From contig CANNAV010000010.1 of assembly GCA_947502585.1 (NCBI GenBank), positions 1 through 58,523 on the forward strand: 58,523 nt of DNA. Reading direction: 5' to 3'. Source of the stretch: an uncultured Pseudovibrio sp. (GTDB taxonomy: Bacteria; Pseudomonadota; Alphaproteobacteria; Rhizobiales; Stappiaceae). The translations under genes and the position numbers were made by a program. A model generated the notes under the pieces. That model was not told the origin of the DNA. It saw only the letters and a program-made list of their open reading frames with translations, and did no database searches. This document shows, piece after piece, positions 19,579-29,100 of this stretch; within the stretch, counting starts at the first letter, position 1, and each line of letters starts with the position of its first letter.

Positions 19579-20805
19579 TTAGAACTCCACGGGCTCCCGC
19601 ACTATAGGACAAGTCATGCAGTGTCCGCCGCCGCGACCACGGCCCAGCTCGGACCCGTCAATGGCGATGACTTCCACACCGGCTCTCTGGAGTTTTGAGT
19701 TTGTATAGATGTTGCGGCGATACCCAACCACGACACCTGGTTCGAGGCAGACAACGTTGTTGCCATCATCCCATTGCTCGCGTTCCTGATCATAAGCGTT
19801 GCCGCCTGTGGTCACTATATGCAGCTTGTCAATACCAAGCGCATTGGCGATGACATCGAACAGATGTCCTTCATCTTGCCTGTAATCCACGCTCTCTGGT
19901 TGTTCGCCGGGACGGATTGAGAAACAAATAATCTCATCACAAACGCCTGAAAATGCGGTTGCTTTATCGCGATCAAGGAAGGTGAAGACAGTATCCAGGT
20001 GCATCGCTGCACGGCTCTTAGGCATCTGGCAGGCAATCACACGGGTTGCTGCTTTATTGCGGAAAAGAGCGCGCGCCACCTGGCCGACAGCCTGAGGGGT
20101 AGTGCGCTCACCCATCCCGATTAAAACGACCCCATTGCCGATTGGCATGACGTCTCCGCCTTCGACGGTTGATTCATGGAAGTCCTCATCCGGATCACCC
20201 CACCAGAAGTTAACCTTGCCCTTGAAGTGAGGGTGGAACTTGTAGATTGCAGTGGTGAGGAGCGTCTCATTCTGGCGTGCCTGCCAGAACATTGGGTTAA
20301 GCGTAACCCCGTTATAGATCCAACAGGTTGTATCGCGGGTAAACAGCGTGTTCGGCAAAGGTGGAATGACGAAGTCATTGGTATCCAGATAACTGCCAAA
20401 CACTCCGGCTGGTTTGAAACCCAACTCACAGCGGGCAATGCCACCAATCAGATGGTCGGCGAGAAACTTCCCGGGTTGCTCGTAAAGCCAAGCCCGCAGA
20501 TCCCCGGCCATGCCATAACCAACGCGGTTGTACGTGATACGGCGTTCCAGTATCCACTTACGGGCTTCCAGGTCTTCCACTGTCTCCTTCAGAAGGTTGT
20601 GCATTTCCAGCACCTTCACACCGCGCTCTTCCATTCGGAGGCAGAAGTCGTAGTGGTGTTTTTGTGCTTCCCGAACCCAGATCACATCGTCAAACAGCAA
20701 CTCCTGGCAGTTGCCGGGCGTAAGACGCATATGCGCAAGCCCGGGACGGCAAACCATCACTTCTTTCAGTTTGCCAATTTCCGAATGAACACCAAATTCA
20801 GTCAT
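19579..20805 (-). CDS. arcA: Arginine deiminase
   Basis: A 408-residue guanidino-group hydrolase converting arginine to citrulline and ammonia. The catalytic cysteine is C396 in the C-terminal GGGHCMTCP motif; the catalytic Glu/His region is [10 protein letters not shown] followed by [15 protein letters not shown], and the N-terminal [14 protein letters not shown] fits the family. It is cytoplasmic. It lies 121 bases after the antiporter gene, with no clear terminator between, so it is probably read from the same promoter. Confidence 0.97.
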   Translation of the reverse strand: MTEFGVHSEIGKLKEVMVCRPGLAHMRLTPGNCQELLFDDVIWVREAQKHHYDFCLRMEERGVKVLEMHNLLKETVEDLEARKWILERRITYNRVGYGMAGDLRAWLYEQPGKFLADHLIGGIARCELGFKPAGVFGSYLDTNDFVIPPLPNTLFTRDTTCWIYNGVTLNPMFWQARQNETLLTTAIYKFHPHFKGKVNFWWGDPDEDFHESTVEGGDVMPIGNGVVLIGMGERTTPQAVGQVARALFRNKAATRVIACQMPKSRAAMHLDTVFTFLDRDKATAFSGVCDEIICFSIRPGEQPESVDYRQDEGHLFDVIANALGIDKLHIVTTGGNAYDQEREQWDDGNNVVCLEPGVVVGYRRNIYTNSKLQRAGVEVIAIDGSELGRGRGGGHCMTCPIVREPVEF

Positions 20806-20926
20806 GTTTAAGATTCCGTTCCAGAATTCTTGTTTTGAGAGATCAGCGTCTCTATGCTTGGTTCACGGGTTGGTTTGTATGGAGCAGAGGCGTATTCGCC
20901 TCTGCAAAGATATGAGCAAACCGTTT

Positions 20927-22327
20927 CTAAACGCTGAGTGACAGCGCAAGTGAGATCAAAACGAACAGAATGATCACGAGCGGGATGGCAAACCGAAGCC
21001 ACTTGTCATAAGGTACCCGACCAATTGCGAGGCCACCCATTACAACGGCAAAGGTCGGGTTGAACAGGTTCAGGAGTCCACTGGCGGACTGGAAGGCTGT
21101 GACCACATATTCTTCACTTACATTGGAAAAATCTGCCAGTGGGGCCATTATCGGCATGGACAACACGGCAAGGCCTGAGGAGGATGGAACGAAAAACGAC
21201 AGCACCAGTTCCAGCCAGAACATCACATTGATAAAGGCAACCTTGCTGAGACCACTGACAGCCTGCTCGGACCAGTACAGGATTGTATCAGTAATCGAGC
21301 CGGCATCCATCACCACAACGATGCCGCGAGCAACGCCAATGATCAGCGCAACCCCAAGCAGATCGCGTGCACCATCCAGAAAGTTGTCGACGAACTGATG
21401 TTCACCTTGCCGGGCAATGATACCTACGAGAATGGAGGCTGCGAGGAAAAGAGCAGCCATTTCGCCCATCCACCAACCAAGAACCGCAACACCGTAAATC
21501 AACAGGCCGAATGTGACGACGAAGATCGCCATGATCAAGCCATGCTTCGCCGTGAAATCGGGAATATCGTCCGGTGAGACACCTTGCAGGAAATGCTTTT
21601 CGTTTTCTTCCTTCATATCGGAGACAAGGGAAGCGGAGTGATCAGCTTTCACTTTTGCAGCGTAGCGCATGACCCAAGCCACACATATAAGCCATCCAGC
21701 AATCAGAATAAGGAAGCGCAGGCCGATGCCGTCGGTAAAGGGCACCCCTGCTGCGTTGGAGGCGATGACCGTTGCGAATGGGTTTATGGTTGATCCAAGC
21801 GTACCGATGCCTGCACCCAGAAGGATAACGGCCACACCCGTCATTGAGTCATAACCAGCGCGGATCATGACCGGAATAACGAGTGCATAGAATGCAAGAC
21901 TTTCCTCCGCCATCCCGTAGATTGTGCCCCCGGCGGCAAAGAAGGCCATCAAAATGGGGATCATCAGGTTCTCTCGTCCCTTCAGGCCCGTCATGATTTT
22001 GGCGATTCCTGCATCAATTGCACCTGTACGGGTCACAACCATGAGAAAGCCGCCAATCACAAGAACAAAGACCGCAACATCAATTGCATTCGCCGAGTTG
22101 GAAGACGGATCATAAAGGCCTGCAATGGGAGCCATGAAGACTTCAACAGGCCCTTGAGGACTGGCCTCCACCAGATGATAGGTGCCAGGGACCGGGACTT
22201 CCTTATCAAGTAACGGATTTATCACACGGTCATAATTACCAGCAGGCACGAACCAGGTTGCAATAGCAACGAGAATGATGAGGGAAAATAGAATAGTAAA
22301 CGCAGTAGGAAACTTGAACTTCTGCAT
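20927..22327 (-). CDS. arcD: YfcC/DcuC-family transporter, probable arginine-ornithine antiporter
   Basis: A 466-residue membrane protein of the YfcC (DcuC-like) family with about 12 hydrophobic segments; GGTIYGMAEESLAFYALVIP and LGAGIGTLGSTINPFATVIA are conserved family stretches. Its place as the first gene of an arcDABC-type operon suggests that it exchanges external arginine for ornithine, as family members in streptococcal arc operons do. It is not related to the APC-family ArcD of Pseudomonas. The ATG at 22327 was taken; a GTG four codons upstream is possible and neither has an obvious ribosome-binding site. Confidence 0.85.
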   Translation of the reverse strand: MQKFKFPTAFTILFSLIILVAIATWFVPAGNYDRVINPLLDKEVPVPGTYHLVEASPQGPVEVFMAPIAGLYDPSSNSANAIDVAVFVLVIGGFLMVVTRTGAIDAGIAKIMTGLKGRENLMIPILMAFFAAGGTIYGMAEESLAFYALVIPVMIRAGYDSMTGVAVILLGAGIGTLGSTINPFATVIASNAAGVPFTDGIGLRFLILIAGWLICVAWVMRYAAKVKADHSASLVSDMKEENEKHFLQGVSPDDIPDFTAKHGLIMAIFVVTFGLLIYGVAVLGWWMGEMAALFLAASILVGIIARQGEHQFVDNFLDGARDLLGVALIIGVARGIVVVMDAGSITDTILYWSEQAVSGLSKVAFINVMFWLELVLSFFVPSSSGLAVLSMPIMAPLADFSNVSEEYVVTAFQSASGLLNLFNPTFAVVMGGLAIGRVPYDKWLRFAIPLVIILFVLISLALSLSV

Positions 22328-22359
22328 GTGGTGTTCCACTTGTTCAGGTCGCGAATGTA

Positions 22360-22403
22360 ATTATACCACTGCTATCTAATGTTTAAGCGTATACTTTCGT
22401 CAA
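22360..22403 (-). promoter_or_regulatory. Probable arc promoter with degenerate FNR-like site
   Basis: Reading the minus strand, TATAAT (22360-22365) is a perfect -10 element about 33 bases before the transporter start. Twenty-four bases upstream of it lies TTGACGAAAGTATA (22390-22403), which matches 8 of 10 positions of the FNR/ANR consensus TTGAY-N4-RTCAA and would be centred near -43. The site is weak by sequence; its position is what makes it worth noting. Confidence 0.4.
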
Positions 22404-22628
22404 CATGAATTATGCTTTTTGATTAAGCGTTACTTCAAATAAATAATTGAAAAAAAATTGGTGTTTTAAGTAAACTATATAAAATATCAGATCTGATCCA
22501 GTATAATAGTTCCGATGAATCTATGATGAGGCAAGGAAAGGTACTGCAAATCATCTGCTTATGCCAGATGCTGCTTCCAGAAAGACATAAATCGAGACGA
22601 CACTGTGAACTAACTGACGAAAAGGATT
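22404..22628. other. AT-rich gene-free region upstream of the arc operon
   Basis: No supported gene. The stretch is AT-rich and separates the CofD-like gene (same strand, upstream) from the arc promoter. No clear terminator or perfect FNR or ArgR site was seen. Confidence 0.5.
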
Positions 22629-23813
22629 TCAGAGAAAACTCAGTAACATGCAAACTAATTTTTCCGGGTCGTAATAAGGAACCGAATCCGTGCTTGTCAG
22701 ATCAGCACCGATCAGGGAAATGCCTTGAGATTCCAGCTCAGCCCAATCAAACTCTGCGGCATGTTTTTCATTTGTGACGATAAAATTGAGCAGCTTGTCT
22801 GTTGGCGTATCTTCCCCCGCATCAGCACGCAGATGTTTCAAGAGTGTGTCCACTGTCTCATTCGGACTCATACCGAATTGCTCAGGATCAATGCCAAGGT
22901 TGGGGATGTAAACTTTCGGATTTGGGCTGCGTACAACAGACTTACCCACGCCCTTAGGCAAAAGGTTAGCAATCAGACTGCTGTGAAAGCTTCCCGGAGG
23001 GTAGCAAATCAGGTCTGCAGTCTCGATTAGATGCTGCTTCTTAGGAGAGACCTCAATTTCCACCGGATCACCTCCGGCCAGAGAGCGGGTCAGATAGGTC
23101 CGTTTAATCCGGCTTGCGATGGGTGCTGTTTCTTTGCCAGTCATATTGTGCTGACCAACAATGATCTCACCGGAATCCAGCTCTACAGCCAGATGCAGAC
23201 GCGCATCGACTGTCGCAAGTACCGTGCCGAGCGTGTTCACCAGCTTGGAGAACAGGAAAATAATCGGATCAAGCTTCTGATTGTTGTTCAGATAGCCACC
23301 GGCAAGGATCAAATTCCCGATGCTGGCGCCTCTCAGGTCGAAGTCCGACGGCATAGCATCATGAAAAAATGCAAGTTGGTGCCGGATCAGACGTCGCATA
23401 GGGTTGGGAACCCTGGCGATCAGCTGATCGTGTCCTTCCAGCAAATCCACCAGTTCACTGTGAAGTTCCTCAAGAGAAGCAGTTTTGGGAAAACGATGTG
23501 TGAAGAGCCGGTAGATCTCGGATTGTCCAAAAACACTTTCATCTGCCAGCGCAATCAGGCGTGAGCGCAGATCTCCAATTGCGGGCATACCAAAGGCATG
23601 ACGCAAAACAGCAGAACTTCCACCACTATCAAACGGTGTCATCAGGTGGATGGAGTTGTGCGTATACTGCTTCAGCGTGCGAGCTGTTGGATTAAGCGCG
23701 CTTCCGCCACTGAAGAACAGAAGGGCAGGACCAAGTTCTGGCAGCCGCTTGTAGCGCCTGATGCGAACAGGATCTGGTAGGTTTAAACCGCGTGTAACAC
23801 TGAACTGCTGCAT
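22629..23813 (-). CDS. CofD/YvcK-like protein (GAK-system CofD-related type)
   Basis: A 394-residue protein of the CofD-like superfamily. The nucleotide/sugar-phosphate-binding N-terminal pattern LLFFSGGSALNPTARTLKQY and the segment LMTPFDSGGSSAVLRHAFGM with IGDLRSRLIALAD match YvcK/CofD proteins, and IGNLILAGGYL and LICYPPGSFHSSLIANLLP are also family-like. The length and the long C-terminus best fit the subgroup called CofD-related protein of the GAK system, whose partner genes (ATP-grasp enzyme, HprK-like kinase) are absent here. Function of the subgroup is unknown; true CofD transfers phospholactate to F420 precursors, and YvcK binds UDP-sugars. It lies 301 bases upstream of the arc operon on the same strand. 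Confidence 0.7.
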   Translation of the reverse strand: MQQFSVTRGLNLPDPVRIRRYKRLPELGPALLFFSGGSALNPTARTLKQYTHNSIHLMTPFDSGGSSAVLRHAFGMPAIGDLRSRLIALADESVFGQSEIYRLFTHRFPKTASLEELHSELVDLLEGHDQLIARVPNPMRRLIRHQLAFFHDAMPSDFDLRGASIGNLILAGGYLNNNQKLDPIIFLFSKLVNTLGTVLATVDARLHLAVELDSGEIIVGQHNMTGKETAPIASRIKRTYLTRSLAGGDPVEIEVSPKKQHLIETADLICYPPGSFHSSLIANLLPKGVGKSVVRSPNPKVYIPNLGIDPEQFGMSPNETVDTLLKHLRADAGEDTPTDKLLNFIVTNEKHAAEFDWAELESQGISLIGADLTSTDSVPYYDPEKLVCMLLSFL

Positions 23814-24184
23814 AAATGAACTTGCCCGACTGAGTGACTTTCGATCCCTGTTACCACAGGAGAGCTGCTCGTTTGGTTTACCGACAAATTGCTTAAACCA
23901 CTCTACTAAATAAGAGGCATCCCCAAAGAACTCTCATGATAATGGCCAGCCATTAATGCATCTAAGCGACATTATAGTATATGTCAGATTAGATATCTCA
24001 TATATTTAGTAAAATAACTGAAAAATATAAAAGGTATTATTATACAGTTATGAACCAGAGAAAAAATAAGACAATATACATGTAGTTATTGCAGATTTGA
24101 TGGGTATTATTGTTATATGTATTTGGAGGTGGCAATCTCAGAGGATGTAAAAACTTGGAATTAACATAAAATAGAGAGAATAAC
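23814..24184. other. AT-rich divergent promoter region
   Basis: This 371-base stretch separates the divergent CofD-like and acyl-CoA synthetase genes. It is strikingly AT-rich in its middle (about 23960-24120). No gene or RNA could be recognised; promoters for both genes are expected. Confidence 0.5.
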
Positions 24185-26011
24185 ATGAATTCGCAGGCCC
24201 TGCCCGTCGCTCAGGCACCAGCTCAGGACGTGTTTAAATCCATTCCCAAAGCATTCATGGAATCTGTCGAACGCCTTGCTGACAAACCAGCATATTTCGT
24301 TCGTGAGGAAGCTGGATGGGCAGCAACGAGCTGGACCGAATATGGCGAACAGGTTCGTAACGCCGCTAAAGCGCTGCTCGCAATGGGAGTTAAACCTGGT
24401 GATGCGGTTTGTATTCTGAGCTACAATCGTCCTGAATGGACAGTCATGGACGTAGCTGCCATGATGATTGGTGCAGTACCAACGGGTATTTACTGGACAG
24501 CCGCTGCGCCTGAGATCAATTATATCCTGCGCCACTCGCAAGGCTGCATCTTGCTTGCTGAAACCAAAGCTCAGCTCGAAGGTATTGGTGAGCGGGCAGA
24601 GAACATGCGCCACCTGAGTAAGACCATTCGCCTGGATGGCCGTGTTGAGAACCCGGATCAATATACATGGGCTAGCTTTATGTCCCTGGGTGAAAACAGC
24701 CCGGGACTGGATGCGGAGCTTGACCAACGCCTCAATGATATCGTGGCAGAAGATATCGCTCTCCAGATTTACACCTCAGGGACAACAGGTCTGCCAAAAG
24801 CCGTGCAGATCAGTCACCGCGCAATTCGCGCAGAATCTGATGCACTGAATCTGGCTTTCAGGCCTAGCCCGGTGGATCGTTATATTTCCTATCTGCCATT
24901 GGCCCATATTGCAGAGCAGTGCGGCACCATTATTCAGGCCTGTGACACTGGTTACCCGGTTTACTATGCCAGGTCCGTAACCAGCCTTGGCGAACACTTG
25001 CCAGAAGTGAGGCCTACTGTAACCTTTGGTGTTCCGCAGATTTTTGAAAAGATCAATGAGAAAGTCGAAAAGCAACTCAGAAAAGAAAAAGGCTTCAAAG
25101 CTAAACTCATCCAGTGGTCTCTTCAGACGAGCAAGAACTGGTACAAAGAGAGTATCAACGGCAAGTCAGCTGGTTTGGTGCTGGATGTGAAGAAGAAAAT
25201 AGCAAACCGTCTCGTACTCGATAAGCTTAAACACAAGATCGGCCTGAACAAAATGCGGATGTTTGTGAGCGGCGGAGCTCCCGTACCAGAACGTGTTTTG
25301 GAAGCCTTTACAGGGCTGGATATTGTTATCCGTGAAGTTTATGGCCAGTCAGAGAACTGTGGTGGCGCGACCATCAACATCATTGGTGCAACTCGTCTGG
25401 GCTCTGTTGGTAAGCCGATGGACGGTGTCAGGATCAGGATCGCTGCAGATGGTGAGATCCTTTGTAAGGCAGATACAAACTTCTCCGGTTATGCGCATGA
25501 CCCGGCTGCAACAGATGAAGTTTTGCGCGATGGCTGGCTCTACAGCGGTGATATCGGCTATTTCGACAAAGAAGGCTATCTCTTTATCACGGGCCGCAAA
25601 AAGGAGCTTATCATCACCTCTGGAGGTAAGAACATCTCGCCTGCATTGCTTGAGCAAGATCTTATGGATATTCCTATGGTTGAGTATGCTGTTGTTGCAG
25701 GCAATAACCAGAACTTCTTAAGCGCTCTGATCACCATTGATGGCGCAATGGCGCAGCGGTTTGCGACTGAAAACAATATTGAGCCAAAAGATGTTTTAAA
25801 ATCCGATAAGTTGCGGAGTGTGGTACAGATCGGCATCAAAAAAGTGAATTTACGTCACTCGCGAGCTGAACGTATTCGCAAATTTGAGATCTTGGCTGAA
25901 GGCTTCTCGATCCAGACCGGTGAACTGACGCCGACACTCAAGATCAGGCGCACAAAAGTGCTCAAGAACCATGCCGATGTTCTGGAAACAATTTACAGGC
26001 AGGGCGAGTAA
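24185..26011 (+). CDS. Long-chain acyl-CoA synthetase (AMP-forming)
   Basis: A 608-residue AMP-dependent ligase that activates long-chain fatty acids to acyl-CoA. The P-loop YTSGTTGLPKAV is at about residues 197-208, the acyl-binding region contains REVYGQSENCGG, and the ATP/AMP motifs WLYSGDIGYFDKEGYLFITG and GRKKELIITSGGKNISP lie near residues 450-480. The overall size and the C-terminus resemble the eukaryote-like FadD15 or bubblegum group. GAGAATAAC precedes the ATG. It stands alone, with an inverted repeat after it. Confidence 0.9.
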   Translation: MNSQALPVAQAPAQDVFKSIPKAFMESVERLADKPAYFVREEAGWAATSWTEYGEQVRNAAKALLAMGVKPGDAVCILSYNRPEWTVMDVAAMMIGAVPTGIYWTAAAPEINYILRHSQGCILLAETKAQLEGIGERAENMRHLSKTIRLDGRVENPDQYTWASFMSLGENSPGLDAELDQRLNDIVAEDIALQIYTSGTTGLPKAVQISHRAIRAESDALNLAFRPSPVDRYISYLPLAHIAEQCGTIIQACDTGYPVYYARSVTSLGEHLPEVRPTVTFGVPQIFEKINEKVEKQLRKEKGFKAKLIQWSLQTSKNWYKESINGKSAGLVLDVKKKIANRLVLDKLKHKIGLNKMRMFVSGGAPVPERVLEAFTGLDIVIREVYGQSENCGGATINIIGATRLGSVGKPMDGVRIRIAADGEILCKADTNFSGYAHDPAATDEVLRDGWLYSGDIGYFDKEGYLFITGRKKELIITSGGKNISPALLEQDLMDIPMVEYAVVAGNNQNFLSALITIDGAMAQRFATENNIEPKDVLKSDKLRSVVQIGIKKVNLRHSRAERIRKFEILAEGFSIQTGELTPTLKIRRTKVLKNHADVLETIYRQGE

Positions 26012-26029
26012 AACAGGTCCGGGATGCCA

Positions 26030-26067
26030 GAAGCCCCCTGGCCAGGAGGCATGGTCCAGGGGGCTTC
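26030..26067. terminator. Perfect 12-bp inverted repeat between convergent genes
   Basis: GAAGCCCCCTGG (26030-26041) and CCAGGGGGCTTC (26056-26067) are exact inverted repeats with a 14-base loop, located between the convergent acyl-CoA synthetase and uxaC genes. There is no T tract on either side, so it is terminator-like but not a classical intrinsic terminator. Confidence 0.55.
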
Positions 26068-26096
26068 CGATGGATAAGGCAGGGGCAACAGCTTAC

Positions 26097-27512
26097 CTAC
26101 TTCTCATCAAGGAACCAGTTTGCTGCATTGTTGTAGCAAATGTCCCTTATCATGCCTCCCGCAAGCTCAAAATCACCCGGAATATGGCCCTTGTCCATCC
26201 ATTCCCCAACGATCCTGCAAAGCAGGCGACGGAAATATTCGTGTCTGGGGAAGGATAGGAACGATCTGCTGTCTGTCAACATGCCAAGAAACTGAGAAAG
26301 TAAGCCCATCTGCGCAAGTTGTGTCATCTGGCGTTCCATGCCGTCCAGCTGATCGTTGTGCCACCAGCCTGTTCCCGCTTGTATTTTGCCACCAAAGGAA
26401 CCGTCCTGAAAGTTCCCGGCCGTTGTTACGACAACTGCGTTCTTGGTTGGATCAAGAGAATACAGCACAGTTCTGGGCAGCCTTTTTTCACGGTCCAAAG
26501 TGTCGAGGAACTGGTTGAGTGGGTTTGCCAGCTCGCGATCATTAATGCCATCACAGCCAATGTCGGCTCCAAGAATTCTGAACATGCGGCTACGGTTGTT
26601 CCGTGTTGCGCCAATATGCATTTGCATGACCCAGCCACGCTTCGCGTATTCCTTACCAAGAAACACCTGAACAGCTGATTGGAATGCGGTCACATCATCA
26701 ATGCTCAGCGTTACACCACTTTGCCCTTGTGTAAAAATGCGGTTTAGTTCGGTGCTGGACGGAACCGGGCAGAACAGCATGGAATCCAGGCCATGATCTG
26801 CTGCACGGCAACCATGTTGTCCAAAGTGATCCAATCGCATGGAAAGGGCTTCAAGCAACCGGTCATACTTGTCGATATGGAAACCAACGGTTCTGCTTAG
26901 TTTCCTGATGTAATCAGGAAACGTCGGCTTATCAATCCTGAAGGCAGGATCAGGCCGGAAGGTTGGACGGACAACCATAGTGGACGTTGGATCCTGCGCG
27001 ATCACCTCGTGCCAATGCAGGTCATCACAAGGATCATCAGTTGTTCCCAGCATCTTTACGTTTTGCATTTGCAACAGGCCGCGTGCTGAAAAGGGTTTGG
27101 TTGCAAGCTTAGCGTTACAAACGTCCCAGACAGTCTCAGCAGACTTATCCGAGAGGATCACACCTTCCAGCCCGAAGTAGCGATACATTTCCAAATGCGT
27201 CCAGTGATACAAAGGATTCCCAGGGAACTTCGGCATCACGGAGGCGTAAGCCAGAAACTTCTCTTTGAAGCTGGTCTCTTTGCCAGTGATCAGGCTTTCA
27301 TCAATCCCGGCCCACCGCATAGCGCGCCACTTATAGTGATCACCCTCAAGCCAGATACGGCCTATGTCATCAAAATGGCGATCTTCAGCAATGGTTTGCG
27401 GACATAGGTGGTTGTGATAGTCCACTATTGGCATTTCTGCTGCGTAATTGTGGTAAAGCCGCTGTGCTGCTTCAGTCTCGAGGAGGAAGTCGTGTCCAAG
27501 AAATGGCTGCAT
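26097..27512 (-). CDS. uxaC: Uronate (glucuronate) isomerase
   Basis: A 471-residue isomerase of the amidohydrolase-like UxaC family converting D-glucuronate to D-fructuronate. The metal-binding HxH motif occurs as VDYHNHLCPQTIAEDR near residue 30, and KMLGTTDDPCDDL, MQMHIGATRNNRSRMF and NPRHEYFRR-like FPRHEYFRRLLC are typical. The ATG at 27512 gives the usual family N-terminus (FLGHDFLLETEAAQRLYHNY); the open frame 93 codons longer is not family sequence. It is the last gene of the dctQM-GH31-uxuB-uxaC operon. Confidence 0.95.
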   Translation of the reverse strand: MQPFLGHDFLLETEAAQRLYHNYAAEMPIVDYHNHLCPQTIAEDRHFDDIGRIWLEGDHYKWRAMRWAGIDESLITGKETSFKEKFLAYASVMPKFPGNPLYHWTHLEMYRYFGLEGVILSDKSAETVWDVCNAKLATKPFSARGLLQMQNVKMLGTTDDPCDDLHWHEVIAQDPTSTMVVRPTFRPDPAFRIDKPTFPDYIRKLSRTVGFHIDKYDRLLEALSMRLDHFGQHGCRAADHGLDSMLFCPVPSSTELNRIFTQGQSGVTLSIDDVTAFQSAVQVFLGKEYAKRGWVMQMHIGATRNNRSRMFRILGADIGCDGINDRELANPLNQFLDTLDREKRLPRTVLYSLDPTKNAVVVTTAGNFQDGSFGGKIQAGTGWWHNDQLDGMERQMTQLAQMGLLSQFLGMLTDSRSFLSFPRHEYFRRLLCRIVGEWMDKGHIPGDFELAGGMIRDICYNNAANWFLDEK

Positions 27513-27606
27513 CGTATTTGCCCTGAAAGTGCCGGGATTGATTTCGTGACCAACCCCTGAGTTGAGCGTTTGCTCAGCCTGTGACCGAGCGAGATTTCTG
27601 TAAAAC

Positions 27607-29085
27607 CTAGTCAGCCAGATCAGCGACGGACTGTGCGGCACCTTTTTCTGCCACTGCGCGGTAGGCGTTGTGAACTGCTTTCCTAAACTTGTCGTTACCA
27701 GAAAGTTCATCTGGGAACACAGAATCCAAAGCAAGCAATGCATCAACATAGGTTGTTGCATTGCCGCCATTTCCGGCGACAATTTCGGCAAGCTTCTCCT
27801 TCATCGGGTCAACCACTTCGTAGCTTTTGCCATCGCGATCTGCGCGGATGTAGTTCATCCAGCCGCCGATCCCCAGCAACAGATGACGACAGTCTGTGCC
27901 CTTCGCCAGATGGAATTTCACGGAGTTCAGCCAGCGCTGAGGCATCTTCTGGGTTCCATCTGCAGCAATCTGCCAGGTTCGGTGTTTCAGCTTAGAATTG
28001 GAATAGCGCCTGAGCAGTGAGTCCGCATATGCCACCAGGTCCACATCAGCCGGCACATCCAGCGTTGGCAGCTGCTCGTCCACCATCAGCTTCCGTGCTT
28101 CCGCGTAGAAGACAGGGTCTGCGGCACAATCCGCAATGGTCTCTTTACCAGCAAGGAAGCCGAGGTATGCAAGGAAGGAGTGGGAACCGTTCAGAGTGCG
28201 AAGCTTCATTTCCTCAAACGGTTCCACGTCAGCAACCAGCTGTGCACCAGCAAGTTCCCACTGTGGTCGTCCGGCTTTGAAGTTGTCTTCAATCACCCAC
28301 TGACGGAACGGCTCACAAACGATGCCATTCAAATCAACCTGCCCACCAAGGCTTTCACGGATCAGCTCACGGGATTCGTCTGTCAGTGCAGGGACGATGC
28401 GGTCTACCATCGTGGAAGGGAAAGAGACATTGTCCTCGATCCAGGCAGCAAGCTCAGCATCCTGCCTGGCAGCAAACTCACGAACGGCAATCCCGCAGAG
28501 CGCTCCATTATGAGGCAGATTATCGCAAGACATCACAGTGATGGGACCATTGCCAAGTCTCCGGCGTTTCGCAAGACCGGCAACAATCAAGCCAATAGCG
28601 GTTTGGGGAGCTTCTGGTGTTTTAAGATCCTTCTGGATCATTGGATTGCCCAGATCCAGCGCTCCGTTCGTAACGCAGTAGCCTTTTTCAGTAACTGTCA
28701 GAGAAATGACCTTGAGCTGTTCCTCAGCGAAACCATTGATCAGAGCTTCAATACCGTCACGAGCCACATGTTGCGTTTCACAAACAGCGCCGAGTAGCCG
28801 TGTATTTGTGCCTTCATCAGCAGTCTCAACCAGTGTGTAGAGGTGATTATTCTCAGCCAGCTTTTCGAACAGGTCAGGCGTGCCGAACAGCTCGATCACT
28901 CGCATACCCCAATCACCGCCACCGGCAGCAAGTGTTTCATGCAAATGCATTGCAACGTGAGCGCGGGCAAAGGCACCAAAACCAATATGAGCCACACGCG
29001 GCTTCAACGTGGTGCGGTCGTAAGATGGCACAGTAACGTCACCTGGTAGTGCATTGAGGTTGAGTTTCTTAAATTCAAATGTCAT
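27607..29085 (-). CDS. uxuB: D-mannonate oxidoreductase (fructuronate reductase)
   Basis: A 492-residue member of the long-chain mannitol dehydrogenase family. The N-terminal nucleotide-binding segment is AHIGFGAFARAHVAMHL and the catalytic region contains KLRTLNGSHSFLAYLG, with the family lysine in the KLRTLNGSH-type motif. It reduces fructuronate to mannonate with NADH, linking uxaC and uxuA. It sits 15 bases after the GH31 gene and 94 bases before uxaC. Mannitol or altronate dehydrogenases are close relatives, but the neighbours decide for fructuronate. Confidence 0.92.
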   Translation of the reverse strand: MTFEFKKLNLNALPGDVTVPSYDRTTLKPRVAHIGFGAFARAHVAMHLHETLAAGGGDWGMRVIELFGTPDLFEKLAENNHLYTLVETADEGTNTRLLGAVCETQHVARDGIEALINGFAEEQLKVISLTVTEKGYCVTNGALDLGNPMIQKDLKTPEAPQTAIGLIVAGLAKRRRLGNGPITVMSCDNLPHNGALCGIAVREFAARQDAELAAWIEDNVSFPSTMVDRIVPALTDESRELIRESLGGQVDLNGIVCEPFRQWVIEDNFKAGRPQWELAGAQLVADVEPFEEMKLRTLNGSHSFLAYLGFLAGKETIADCAADPVFYAEARKLMVDEQLPTLDVPADVDLVAYADSLLRRYSNSKLKHRTWQIAADGTQKMPQRWLNSVKFHLAKGTDCRHLLLGIGGWMNYIRADRDGKSYEVVDPMKEKLAEIVAGNGGNATTYVDALLALDSVFPDELSGNDKFRKAVHNAYRAVAEKGAAQSVADLAD

Positions 29086-29100
29086 AGGATCCAGGCCTTA

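Noticed and set aside
22404..22628. ArgR or perfect FNR site upstream of the arc operon
   Set aside because: No TTGAT-N4-ATCAA or paired ARG boxes were found; only the degenerate site at 22390-22403 was kept.
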